Origin: Lacrimispora sp. 210928-DFI.3.58
Lineage (GTDB): Bacteria > Bacillota > Clostridia > Lachnospirales > Lachnospiraceae
DNA: 64,000 nt
Reading direction: 5' to 3'
Assembly (NCBI RefSeq): GCF_020554865.1
Contig: NZ_JAJCIC010000007.1
Location: 62,001-126,000, forward strand
Shown here: piece after piece, positions 40,581 through 48,666 of the stretch
Layout: every line of letters begins with the position of its first letter
Numbering within the stretch: position 1 is the stretch's first letter
Program-made: the position numbers and the translations under genes
The notes under the pieces: model-generated
What the model saw: only the letters and a program-made list of their open reading frames with translations
What the model was told of the DNA's origin: nothing
The model's database searches: none

Positions 40581-40826
40581 TTAAGAAGGAAAATCCAGAA
40601 GTATGTTTGGGGAAACTCCAAAGAACTCACATAGAATTTTCAGCTCAACATCTGTTACAAGCCTTTGGCCCTTTTCGATCCGCAAAATCGTAAGCTCGCT
40701 GAAATTGTAGCCCTCCAACTGAAGCTTTGCAGCCATCTGGTACTGTGTAAGCCTGTTTGCAAGCCGGAGGTCACGTATATGACCGCCTATAAGATTCTTT
40801 TTTGTACTGTTGACGGAAATTTTCAT
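40581..40826 (-). CDS. Small XRE-family helix-turn-helix regulator
   Basis: 81 residues that are little more than a helix-turn-helix domain: LIGGHIRDLRLANRLTQYQM (helix 1-2), LEGYNFSELTILRIEKGQRL (recognition) and VELKILCEFFGVSPNILLDF, the common Cro/CI closing helix. GGGAG precedes the ATG. No partner gene is visible; it lies alone in a stretch of AT-rich intergenic DNA. Confidence 0.82.
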   Translation of the reverse strand: MKISVNSTKKNLIGGHIRDLRLANRLTQYQMAAKLQLEGYNFSELTILRIEKGQRLVTDVELKILCEFFGVSPNILLDFPS

Positions 40827-41030
40827 GTTTTCTCCCGAAGCTGGTAATCTGATACTTCTAAAAACGAAGTTATAACTGGATTTTAAACAATAAGCAATGG
40901 AACATACTTCTAATAATGAAGCCGGAAAAAATAAAGTGGTAAAATTTCCGGGTTTATGATAGACTGGTATCGTTATACAGAGATCCGGTCTGCGGACCGG
41001 ACAGAAGAAAAGTATGTGGAGGTATAAAGG

Positions 41031-41513
41031 ATGAAGAAGTTTCTTGAGGAGTTTAAGGCGTTTGCCCTTAAGGGGAACATGATCGATCTGGCAGTAGGTA
41101 TGATTATCGGAAGTGCGTTTACTTCCATTGTAAATTCTCTGGTTAATGATATTTTCATGCCTATTTTAAGCCTTCTTACAGGAAAGATTGATTTCACCAA
41201 TATGTTTATTGCCCTGGATGGAAAGTCTTATGCCACAGTGGAGGAGGCAGGCTCTGTAGCATTGATCAAATACGGCTCTTTTATCACCCAGGCCATTAAT
41301 TTCATTTTAATGGCAATGGTAGTGTTCATTGTTGTAAAGCAGCTGAACCGTCTGAGCCAGCTGGGAAAAAAGCACGAGGAACCAGCCGCTCCGGCAGCTC
41401 CTACGGAGAAGGAGTGCCCATACTGCAGGACAAAGATCCATATAGCAGCTGTGCGCTGTCCTCACTGCACATCCCTGCTGGAGGATGAAGCAGTAAAAGA
41501 AGCAGGAGTATAG
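41031..41513 (+). CDS. mscL: Large-conductance mechanosensitive channel with zinc-ribbon tail
   Basis: 160 residues. The N-terminal amphipathic helix and TM1 are [20 protein letters not shown] (about 9-28), TM2 is [20 protein letters not shown] (about 84-103). In place of the short helical end of E. coli MscL the protein ends with a four-Cys zinc ribbon, [18 protein letters not shown] (about 128-145). The channel releases solutes on osmotic down-shock; the ribbon is a known variant in Clostridia whose role is unclear. The nrdG gene follows after 4 bases. Confidence 0.9.
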   Translation: MKKFLEEFKAFALKGNMIDLAVGMIIGSAFTSIVNSLVNDIFMPILSLLTGKIDFTNMFIALDGKSYATVEEAGSVALIKYGSFITQAINFILMAMVVFIVVKQLNRLSQLGKKHEEPAAPAAPTEKECPYCRTKIHIAAVRCPHCTSLLEDEAVKEAGV

Positions 41514-41517
41514 TTTT

Positions 41518-42012
41518 ATGCGTTATCACAATATTACAAAGGACGATATGTTAAACGGCGAGGGCCTGCGCACGGTCTTGTGGGTGGCAGGCTGCAGCCA
41601 TAATTGTCCGGAATGCCACAATCCCATTACCTGGGATATCAGAGGAGGGATCCCCTTTGACGAAGCAGCCAAAAAGGAGCTTTTTGATGAGCTTGAGAAG
41701 GATTATATCTCCGGTGTGACCTTCAGCGGAGGGGATCCCCTCCACCCCCAGAACAGGGAGGAGATCGGAAGGCTGGCAGGGGAGATCCGCAGGAGATTCC
41801 CGGAAAAGACCATCTGGCTTTACACAGGCTATGACTGGGAGCAGGTCTGTGAGCTTCCCATGATGCGTGATATAGACGTGGTGGTAGATGGAGAATTCAT
41901 TGTCAGGCTGAAGGACAACAAGCTCCACTGGAAGGGCAGCTCCAACCAGCGTGTGATCGATGTGCAGCGCTCCCTCCTTATGGGACAGGCTGTGCTTTAT
42001 GAGGAGCAGTAG
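41518..42012 (+). CDS. nrdG: Anaerobic ribonucleoside-triphosphate reductase activating protein
   Basis: 164 residues, the radical-SAM activase that makes the glycyl radical on NrdD. The [4Fe-4S] motif is CSHNCPEC (about 26-33, CX3CX2C), followed by HNPITWDIRGG and the SAM-binding FSGGDPLHPQNR (about 72-83). GGAG in the end of mscL is the ribosome binding site. It is the only nrdG in the window, so it may serve both NrdD proteins. Confidence 0.93.
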   Translation: MRYHNITKDDMLNGEGLRTVLWVAGCSHNCPECHNPITWDIRGGIPFDEAAKKELFDELEKDYISGVTFSGGDPLHPQNREEIGRLAGEIRRRFPEKTIWLYTGYDWEQVCELPMMRDIDVVVDGEFIVRLKDNKLHWKGSSNQRVIDVQRSLLMGQAVLYEEQ

Positions 42013-42066
42013 AGACGGATTTCAGTTGACGAGCGTGGATTGAAACAAGAAAAGGACGGACAAAGC

Positions 42067-42588
42067 ATGCACAGAATTGCAAAATTTCACAAAGTTAGTT
42101 TTGAACAGTTTAAGGGAGATTGGACCGATACCTTTGGGGACAGGGCAGAGGAGGAGATAAGGGCTGTTTATGAAGGCATACGCCTGCCGGCAAGGGCAAC
42201 CTCCGGTTCTGCGGGCTATGACTTTTTTACTCCTGAGCCGGTGACCTTAAAGCCGGGGGAGACAGTTAAGATACCCACCGGCATCCGGGCCGAGATGGAT
42301 CCGGACTGGGTTCTCCAGGTATTCCCGCGCAGCAGCCTGGGATTTAAGTTCCGCCTTCAGCTGAACAATACCGTGGGCATCATTGACAGCGATTATTTCT
42401 ACTCAGACAATGAAGGCCACATATTCATTAAAGTGACAAATGATACCAATGAGGGAAAAACCGTGGAGCTGGCAGCCGGGGCAGGCTTTGCCCAGGGGAT
42501 CTTCATTCCCTATGGGATCACATTGGATGATGACTGTGTGAGCGTGCGCAATGGCGGATTCGGCAGCACCGATCCGGGACAGGCGTAA
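42067..42588 (+). CDS. dut: dUTP diphosphatase (dUTPase)
   Basis: 173 residues. Five dUTPase motifs are visible: SAGYDFFTPE (1), PRSSLGFKF (2), NNTVGIIDSDYF (3), the central FAQGIFIPYG (4) and RNGGFGSTD (5, nucleotide-closing loop). It converts dUTP to dUMP, keeping uracil out of DNA and feeding ThyA (gene at 58903). It is slightly longer than the trimeric family norm, with a 45-residue N-terminal extension. ATG at 42067 follows AAGGA; a TTG at 42040 is less likely. It lies downstream of nrdG and 2 bases before the TPR gene. Confidence 0.85.
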   Translation: MHRIAKFHKVSFEQFKGDWTDTFGDRAEEEIRAVYEGIRLPARATSGSAGYDFFTPEPVTLKPGETVKIPTGIRAEMDPDWVLQVFPRSSLGFKFRLQLNNTVGIIDSDYFYSDNEGHIFIKVTNDTNEGKTVELAAGAGFAQGIFIPYGITLDDDCVSVRNGGFGSTDPGQA

Positions 42589-42590
42589 TT

Positions 42591-43589
42591 ATGGGCAGTG
42601 CAGGAAGAAAAACAGGAAAACGGAGCAGCTATAGCCCCAGACCGGGAGCTGGTTCCGGGAAAATGTCCTCAGGGGCAAGGATGGGAAGCAGTGCCCGCAG
42701 GCGGCGCAGGAGAAAGAGGCTTATAAAGGCCCTTATTGCCTGGGCAGTCTGCCTTCTGCTGGTGGCCCTTGTGGCAGCAGGTACCTTTCGCCTGATCACC
42801 TCCTTAGCCTCCTCGAAAAAGAGGGGCTTTCGCGAGGAGGGGATCCGGAAAATGGCGGACAGGGATTACCAGGGCGCCATCGCATCCTTTGACCAGGCCC
42901 TGGAGTCCTCAGGAAAGAAGGATCATGCCTTTAACAGCGATGTGCTGCGCTACCGGGCGGAGGCAGAGCTTCAGCTGGCGGATTACGGGGCAGCCATCCA
43001 TACCTACGACCTGCTCATTGAGGCAGATGAGGGATCAGCCGTCTCCTACCAGTATTTAAAGGCTGTGTGCCTGGCAGGATCAGGAGAGGAAGATCAGGCA
43101 GTTTCCGTGTATCAGGAGGCCTTTGCGGCGGATCAGGCAGAAGGGTATTCACCGGGCCAGGAGGAGGCTCTGATCGCTGCAGGCAGTGCCTGTGTGGATG
43201 CAGGGAAATATGAGCAGGCGATGTCTCTCTATGAGGAGGCAGTGAGAAAGGGGATCACACATGGGCAGATTTATAATCAGATGGGCTTATGCCAGATGGC
43301 TGGGGAGGATTACAAAGGAGCTCTTGATTCGTTTAACAAGGGGTTCGAGATCATAGGGACCCAGTACCATGCCGGTACAGGAGCGCCTCTTTCGCAGGTA
43401 GCTGCCGCGGTGACCCGGGAAAATGGAAAGGACTGGGCATTACTTCAGGAGCTGGCGTATAACAGGGCGGCTGCATGTGAATACTTACAGCAGTATGAAG
43501 ATGCACTGGAGCAGTTTATGGAATATATCGATGTCTTCGGGGAAGATGAAAATGCCCGTCATGAGATCGATTTTCTGAGCACGAGATAG
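42591..43589 (+). CDS. Membrane-anchored TPR repeat protein
   Basis: 332 residues: a basic N-terminal tail (RRRRRRKR at about 37-44), one membrane helix (ALIAWAVCLLLVALVAAGTF, about 47-66), then four or five tetratricopeptide repeats (DYQGAIASFDQALES, DYGAAIHTYDLLIEA, KYEQAMSLYEEAVRK, DYKGALDSFNKGFEI, QYEDALEQFMEYIDV). Such proteins hold others together at the membrane outer face; no enzyme motif is seen. The gene begins 2 bases after dut and is followed 79 bases later by hflX, so the three probably form one operon. Confidence 0.82.
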   Translation: MGSAGRKTGKRSSYSPRPGAGSGKMSSGARMGSSARRRRRRKRLIKALIAWAVCLLLVALVAAGTFRLITSLASSKKRGFREEGIRKMADRDYQGAIASFDQALESSGKKDHAFNSDVLRYRAEAELQLADYGAAIHTYDLLIEADEGSAVSYQYLKAVCLAGSGEEDQAVSVYQEAFAADQAEGYSPGQEEALIAAGSACVDAGKYEQAMSLYEEAVRKGITHGQIYNQMGLCQMAGEDYKGALDSFNKGFEIIGTQYHAGTGAPLSQVAAAVTRENGKDWALLQELAYNRAAACEYLQQYEDALEQFMEYIDVFGEDENARHEIDFLSTR

Positions 43590-43668
43590 CATCAGCAGCC
43601 AAAGCCGGCCGGTGCAATACGGCGGCTGCCTGCGGCAGACGGCTTTGCGGAAAGTGCGGATTGAAACA

Positions 43669-44943
43669 ATGGCAGAAATGATTGATTTAAAGGAATTAGA
43701 GGAAAAGGTAATACTGGTGGCGGTGAGCACGGGCAGTGAGGATGATGCGGAGGCTTCTCTGGACGAGCTTGGTGAGCTGGCCTCCACCGCAGGGGCCCGC
43801 ACAGTCGGGCGCGTGATCCAGAACAGGGAGAATGTCCACCCAGGTACCTACCTGGGCAAGGGAAAGATCGATGAAGTGCGGGAAATGCTCTGGGATCTTC
43901 AGGCAACAGGAGTGATCTGTGATGATGAGCTGTCCCCGGCTCAGTTGAGAAATCTGGAGGATGCTCTGGATACAAAGGTCATGGACAGGACCATGGTGAT
44001 CCTTGATATCTTTGCATCCAGAGCGAACACTAGGGAGGGCAAGATACAGGTGGAGCTGGCCCAGCTAAAATACAGGGCAGTGCGCCTGGTGGGAATGCGC
44101 AATTCCCTGTCACGCCTGGGAGGCGGTATCGGCACCAGGGGACCTGGTGAGAAGAAGCTGGAGACAGACCGCCGCCTGATCCACCAGAGGATCGGCCAGC
44201 TGAAGGGAGAGCTGGAGGATGTGAAGCGCCACAGGGAGGTCACAAGGCAGCAGCGGGGGAAGAATTTTTCTCTGACAGCCGCCATTGTGGGTTATACCAA
44301 TGCGGGGAAGTCCACCCTGTTAAACAGGCTGACAAATGCAGGGATCCTGGCAGAGGACAAGCTGTTTGCCACCCTGGACCCCACCACCAGGAGCTTTACC
44401 ATGGAGGACGGGCAGCAGGTGCTGCTCACAGACACCGTAGGCTTTATACGCAAGCTTCCCCATCACCTGATCGAGGCCTTTAAGAGCACTCTGGAGGAGG
44501 CCCGCTACAGCGATATCATTTTCCATGTGGTGGACTGTTCCAATCCGCAGATGGATATGCAGATGCATGTGGTGAAGGAGACCCTGCGGGAGCTTGAGAT
44601 CGTTGACAAGACGGTTGTGACCGTGTTCAACAAGATGGACCGCTTAAGAGAGCTTCAGGAGGACGGAAAGGAGCGCCAGATCCCCAGGGATTTTTCCTCG
44701 GACTATCAGGTCAGGATATCGGCAAGGACAGGAGAGGGATTAAAGGATCTGGAGGAGGTCCTAAAGACCATTATCCGCAGCAGGAGGGTTTACCTGGAAA
44801 AGGTGTATCCTTATTCCCAGACAGGCCGTATCCAGTCCATACGGAAATACGGACAGCTTTTAAGCGAGGAGTACAGAGAGGACGGAGTGGCTGTGAAGGC
44901 CTATGTGCCGGCGGAGCTTTTTGCCGGACTTTACAAGGATTGA
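43669..44943 (+). CDS. hflX: GTPase HflX
   Basis: 424 residues. The N-terminal HflX domain with NPGTYLGKGK-like sequence (VHPGTYLGKGKIDEVREMLW) and GGGIGTRGPGEKKLETDRR (about 145-163) precedes the GTPase domain: G1 GYTNAGKST (about 208-216), G3 DTVGFIRKLP (about 253), G4 NKMD (about 325). HflX splits stalled or hibernating 70S ribosomes under stress. ATG at 43669 (MAEMIDLKE) is chosen over 43612, whose upstream part has no homology; the ribosome binding site is weak (CGGAAAG). Confidence 0.9.
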   Translation: MAEMIDLKELEEKVILVAVSTGSEDDAEASLDELGELASTAGARTVGRVIQNRENVHPGTYLGKGKIDEVREMLWDLQATGVICDDELSPAQLRNLEDALDTKVMDRTMVILDIFASRANTREGKIQVELAQLKYRAVRLVGMRNSLSRLGGGIGTRGPGEKKLETDRRLIHQRIGQLKGELEDVKRHREVTRQQRGKNFSLTAAIVGYTNAGKSTLLNRLTNAGILAEDKLFATLDPTTRSFTMEDGQQVLLTDTVGFIRKLPHHLIEAFKSTLEEARYSDIIFHVVDCSNPQMDMQMHVVKETLRELEIVDKTVVTVFNKMDRLRELQEDGKERQIPRDFSSDYQVRISARTGEGLKDLEEVLKTIIRSRRVYLEKVYPYSQTGRIQSIRKYGQLLSEEYREDGVAVKAYVPAELFAGLYKD

Positions 44944-44969
44944 GGATAGTTATAAGTAAAAATAATAAG

Positions 44970-45015
44970 ACACAATATCTAGTCTTACAAAAAATGTAAG
45001 ACATAGATATTGTGT
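44970..45015. promoter_or_regulatory. Paired NrdR boxes that also form a terminator hairpin
   Basis: ACACAATATCTAGTCT (44970-44985) and GACATAGATATTGTGT (45000-45015) are NrdR-box-like, centres 30 bp apart. Together they make a perfect two-step hairpin, ACACAATATCT/AGATATTGTGT outside and GTCTTACA/TGTAAGAC inside, followed by TTTTT (45015-45019), so the same DNA can end hflX transcripts. The second box covers the -35 of the next promoter (45010-45015). Confidence 0.65.
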
Positions 45016-45038
45016 TTTTAATTGTGGTCTGCTATAAT
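45010..45038 (+). promoter_or_regulatory. Promoter of the second nrdD
   Basis: TTGTGT (45010-45015), 17-base spacer, TATAAT (45033-45038). The -35 hexamer lies inside the second NrdR box, so NrdR binding would block it. Confidence 0.65.
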
Positions 45039-45118
45039 GGGATCATGTCTCGCTTTTAGGCTTGGCAGAGTGCCAAAAGGCGGGGTTTCGTGTTTGTTAT
45101 GTGAAAGGAGTTTTTTAA

Positions 45119-47524
45119 ATGATTCAGGTAGTAAAGAGGGATGGGGAGATCGCTGAGTTTAGTCTGAATAAGATCACAGAGGCGATCAAGAAAGCATTTA
45201 AAGCAACATCAAAGGATTATAACAATGAGATCCTGGAACTCTTATCCTTGAGAGTGACAGCTGATTTCCAGAGCAAGATGAAGGATGGAAAGATTTCCGT
45301 TGAGGAGATACAGGACAGCGTGGAGCACGTGCTGGAGCAGACAGGCTACACGGACGTGGCAAAGGCTTATATCCTTTACAGAAAGCAGCGTGAGAAGATC
45401 CGCAATATGAACAGCACCATTCTGGATTACAAGGATGTGGTGAACAGCTATGTGAAGGTGGAGGATTGGCGCGTAAAGGAGAACTCCACCGTGACCTACT
45501 CTGTGGGCGGACTCATTTTAAGCAATTCAGGAGCAGTGACAGCGAATTACTGGCTCAGCGAGATCTATGACCAGGAGATCGCAAATGCCCACCGCAATGC
45601 GGACATCCATATCCATGACTTGTCCATGCTCACAGGCTATTGTGCAGGCTGGTCCTTAAAGCAGCTGCTGCTTGAGGGATTGGGAGGCATTACAGGAAAG
45701 ATCACCTCCTCACCGGCAAAGCATTTATCCGTGCTGTGCAACCAGATGGTAAATTTCCTGGGCATTATGCAGAATGAATGGGCAGGAGCCCAGGCATTTT
45801 CCTCTTTTGATACCTACCTTGCTCCTTTTGTAAAGATAGATAACCTCACCTATCCAGAGGTAAAGAAGTGCATTGAGTCCTTTATTTACGGCGTGAACAC
45901 CCCCAGCCGCTGGGGTACCCAGGCGCCATTTTCCAACATCACCTTAGACTGGACCGTGCCGGATGATATGGCGGAGATGAACGCCATTGTAGGCGGCAGG
46001 GAGATGGACTTTAAGTACAAGGACTGCAAGAAGGAAATGGATATGATCAACAAGGCCTTTATTGAGACCATGATCGAGGGCGACGCCAACGGGCGCGGCT
46101 TCCAGTATCCCATTCCAACCTATTCCATCACAAGTGAGTTTGACTGGTCTGACACGGAGAATAACCGCCTGCTGTTTGAGATGACGGCCAAATACGGCAC
46201 TCCTTATTTCTCCAACTATATCAACAGCGATATGAAGCCCAGCGATGTCCGCAGCATGTGCTGCCGCCTGCGCCTGGATTTAAGGGAGCTTCGGAAGAAG
46301 ACCGGCGGCTTCTTTGGCTCCGGTGAGAGCACGGGCTCTGTGGGCGTTGTGACCATCAACATGCCAAGGATCGCTTACCTGGCAAAGGATGAAGCTGATT
46401 TCTACAAGCGCCTGGACCACATGATGGACGTCAGTGCCCGCTCCTTAAGGACAAAGAGAGAGGTCATTACAAAGCTGCTGGATCAGGGCTTATATCCCTA
46501 TACGAAACGTTATCTGGGAACCTTTGAGAATCATTTCTCCACCATCGGCCTGATCGGCATGAATGAGGCTGGCCTGAATGCAAGGTGGCTGAGAAAGGAT
46601 ATGACCACACCGGAATGCCAGGAGTTCACAAAGAATGTGTTAAACCACATGAGAGAACGCCTGTCCGATTACCAGGAAATGTACGGAGACCTCTACAATC
46701 TGGAGGCAACCCCGGCAGAGTCCACCACCTACCGCCTTGCAAAGCATGACAAGGAGCGCTACCCGGATATCATCACAGCCGGCGCTGACGGCGATACGCC
46801 TTACTATACAAACAGCTCCCATCTGCCGGTGGATTTCACAGCAGATGTATTTGACGCTCTGGACATCCAGGATGAGCTCCAGACGCTTTACACCTCCGGT
46901 ACGGTGTTCCATGCATTTTTGGGCGAGAAGCTGCCTGACTGGAAGGCGGCTGCCAACCTGGTGCGCACCATTGCAGAGAATTATAAGCTGCCCTACTATA
47001 CCATGTCTCCTACCTATTCTATCTGCAAGAGCCATGGCTATCTGACCGGGGAGCATTTCACCTGCCCGATCTGCGGCGAAAAGGCAGAGGTATACAGCAG
47101 GATCACAGGCTACTACCGTCCGGTGCAGAACTGGAACGAGGGAAAGACACAGGAGTACAAGAACCGCACCAACTATGACATGAAGCGCTCCACCTTAAAG
47201 CACGGCATATCCAGAATGGCTGCCGGCTGCAGGTGTACTGTTTCCATGGAGGAGGAGAGAGCTCCAAAGGGAAAGGGAGTGCCCCAGCTCTATCTGTTTA
47301 CCACGAAGACCTGCCCCAACTGCAGGAGTGCGAAGGAGTTCTTAAAGGGAGTGGAGTATCAGGTGATCGATGCAGAGGAGCATCCTGAGCTGGCTGAGAA
47401 GTTCGGCATCATGCAGGCGCCTACGCTGGTGATTGTGCGTGACGGCATTGTACAGAAGTTTGCAAATGCTTCCAATATCAGGAAGTTCGTGGAGCAGAAC
47501 AGGACGGAAGCAGTCAAGGCCTGA
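45119..47524 (+). CDS. nrdD: Anaerobic ribonucleoside-triphosphate reductase with fused redoxin domain
   Basis: 801 residues. An ATP-cone (VVKRDGEIAEFSLNKITEAI, about 4-23) opens the protein. The barrel includes ADIHIHDLSMLTGYCAGWSL (about 161-180). The zinc and glycyl-radical region is CPICGEKAEVYSRITGYYRP then VQNWNEGKTQEYKNR (about 646-680), with Gly in TGYY. After residue about 720 comes a thioredoxin/glutaredoxin fold with TKTCPNCRSAKEFL (CxxC) and MQAPTLVIVRDG, which can deliver electrons directly. This is the subtype that uses a redoxin in place of formate. It probably backs up or complements the first NrdD under other redox conditions. Confidence 0.93.
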   Translation: MIQVVKRDGEIAEFSLNKITEAIKKAFKATSKDYNNEILELLSLRVTADFQSKMKDGKISVEEIQDSVEHVLEQTGYTDVAKAYILYRKQREKIRNMNSTILDYKDVVNSYVKVEDWRVKENSTVTYSVGGLILSNSGAVTANYWLSEIYDQEIANAHRNADIHIHDLSMLTGYCAGWSLKQLLLEGLGGITGKITSSPAKHLSVLCNQMVNFLGIMQNEWAGAQAFSSFDTYLAPFVKIDNLTYPEVKKCIESFIYGVNTPSRWGTQAPFSNITLDWTVPDDMAEMNAIVGGREMDFKYKDCKKEMDMINKAFIETMIEGDANGRGFQYPIPTYSITSEFDWSDTENNRLLFEMTAKYGTPYFSNYINSDMKPSDVRSMCCRLRLDLRELRKKTGGFFGSGESTGSVGVVTINMPRIAYLAKDEADFYKRLDHMMDVSARSLRTKREVITKLLDQGLYPYTKRYLGTFENHFSTIGLIGMNEAGLNARWLRKDMTTPECQEFTKNVLNHMRERLSDYQEMYGDLYNLEATPAESTTYRLAKHDKERYPDIITAGADGDTPYYTNSSHLPVDFTADVFDALDIQDELQTLYTSGTVFHAFLGEKLPDWKAAANLVRTIAENYKLPYYTMSPTYSICKSHGYLTGEHFTCPICGEKAEVYSRITGYYRPVQNWNEGKTQEYKNRTNYDMKRSTLKHGISRMAAGCRCTVSMEEERAPKGKGVPQLYLFTTKTCPNCRSAKEFLKGVEYQVIDAEEHPELAEKFGIMQAPTLVIVRDGIVQKFANASNIRKFVEQNRTEAVKA

Positions 47525-47549
47525 TAGCGAAGGGCCGGAGAGGAACCGG

Positions 47550-47840
47550 ATGGATATACTGTTTTTATGTGTGGGAGGCGTCTGCCTGGCAGAGGGGATT
47601 GACCTGTTTACCGGGGATGACTTTCTCATGTTTGTAGGCTCCTCCAATAAGAAGGACTATGATCTGGATAAGATTTACGCGGTGGAGAAGTGGGTATTCC
47701 TGGTAGATGCGCTGTGCAGCTTTATCATCGGCCTCAACCGCTTTCCTGCAGAGGCCGTGTGGACTGCCATGGGCGTGTTTGCCCTTACCCTTGTTATCCA
47801 CGTATATGTGTTTAAAAGCAGGAAATTCCGCACAAATTGA
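47550..47840 (+). CDS. Small membrane protein of unknown function
   Basis: 96 residues, MDILFLCVGGVCLAEGIDLF start, with three hydrophobic stretches (1-16, about 47-64 and VWTAMGVFALTLVIHVYVF, about 70-88) and a polar middle with SSNKKDYDLDKIYAVEKW. GGAGAGG lies 7 bases before the ATG. It begins 25 bases after the second nrdD and may be co-transcribed. I do not recognise the family and see no catalytic residues. Confidence 0.65.
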   Translation: MDILFLCVGGVCLAEGIDLFTGDDFLMFVGSSNKKDYDLDKIYAVEKWVFLVDALCSFIIGLNRFPAEAVWTAMGVFALTLVIHVYVFKSRKFRTN

Positions 47841-47948
47841 CATATGGCGGACAGCCAAAGCTTTTTGTTTTCATGCTTTTTGAAAACAAGAAGATGGCAT
47901 GGCTGAATAGTTACAAGAATAGGGATTGTCTGCAGGGCTGACGAAAGA

Positions 47949-47991
47949 GCCGCTGTCTCTTGATGTAAGGGGACAGCGGCTTATCCTTTTT
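47949..47991 (+). terminator. Terminator after the small membrane protein
   Basis: GCCGCTGTC (47949-47957) and GACAGCGGC (47972-47980), then TTATCCTTTTTG. Confidence 0.75.
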
Positions 47992-47996
47992 GTTCT

Positions 47997-48100
47997 GGGC
48001 TTTTGCATTTTGCGCCGCGGCTGCCTTAGTGCTTCTTATGTCTGAAACCGGAGTGCCAGACAGCCTCACGGCAGCCGTGGCGCAAAATGCGGAGGCCTGG
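47997..48100. repeat. Long inverted-repeat family, short (deleted) copy
   Basis: Outer arms TTTTGCGCCGCGGCTGCC-like (48009-48025) and GGCAGCCGTGGCGCAAAA (48069-48086) match each other and the outer arms of the element at 6545-6805. Inside, TTAGTGCTTCTTATGTCTGA (48026-48045) and AAACCGGAG match its inner 3' arm, but the opposite arm and the loop are missing. About 100 bp instead of 260. Confidence 0.7.
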
Positions 48101-48140
48101 GAGGCTTTGCGTCTGGTCAAAATGGCCGGGGTGCAGTATA

Positions 48141-48578
48141 CTAATGGATAGCAGCCTTGTCAAGAGCCGTGTTGATCGCATTTAACAGGGCAGCGGAGGT
48201 GTAGCGGGATGTGCTGGGGTATGTAAGGTTTTCTGTGGACTGCGTTGTGACGATCTGGCTTGCCAGGCTGTCTAAGGTGGGCTGCATCAGCGGATACATG
48301 GTGGTGACGGCCTCGCTTAAGGGTATGAGGGCAATGGAGTTTATGCGGTCGCTGTCCACGGCCACCTCCACATTTACCTGCTCGCTTCCAAGGGTCAGGG
48401 CCGCGCTGTATACGCCGGGTACATAGATGGCTGTGCCTGAGGATGAGGAGGCCGGACCGCTTTTCGGCCGGAACATGATGAAGCACAGGGTGATCAGAAA
48501 GATGGCAAGGCCTACGAAGATTGCGGTATAGATGATCTCCTTCATCCGAAGTACCACAATTTTTGTTTTAGCACTCAT
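48141..48578 (-). CDS. Membrane-anchored FMN-binding-like domain protein
   Basis: 145 residues: MSAKTKIVVLRMKEIIYTAI then one membrane helix (IFVGLAIFLITLCFIMF, about 20-36), a Ser-rich linker and a domain with VYSAALTLGSEQVNVEVAVD and LTYPSTSRYTSAALLNAINT near the C-terminus. The ending resembles the FMN-binding fold of RnfG-like proteins (Thr-Ser followed by Leu-Leu-x-Ala-Ile/Val), but the covalent-FMN Thr context is not certain. Start at 48578 is after AGAGGTCC; the longer frame upstream is antisense to addB. It diverges from addB. Confidence 0.62.
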   Translation of the reverse strand: MSAKTKIVVLRMKEIIYTAIFVGLAIFLITLCFIMFRPKSGPASSSSGTAIYVPGVYSAALTLGSEQVNVEVAVDSDRINSIALIPLSEAVTTMYPLMQPTLDSLASQIVTTQSTENLTYPSTSRYTSAALLNAINTALDKAAIH

Positions 48579-48666
48579 AGTAAGGACCTCTGGGGATAGT
48601 TTGTTAAAGCTTATGAGGATGCCGGGGGAAATATGAGGAAATTTCAAACCAGTAGGAGGAAAGAAC

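Noticed and set aside
47433..47840. Longer start for the small membrane protein
   Set aside because: The extra 39 codons lie inside the redoxin end of the second nrdD; the ATG at 47550 has its own ribosome binding site.
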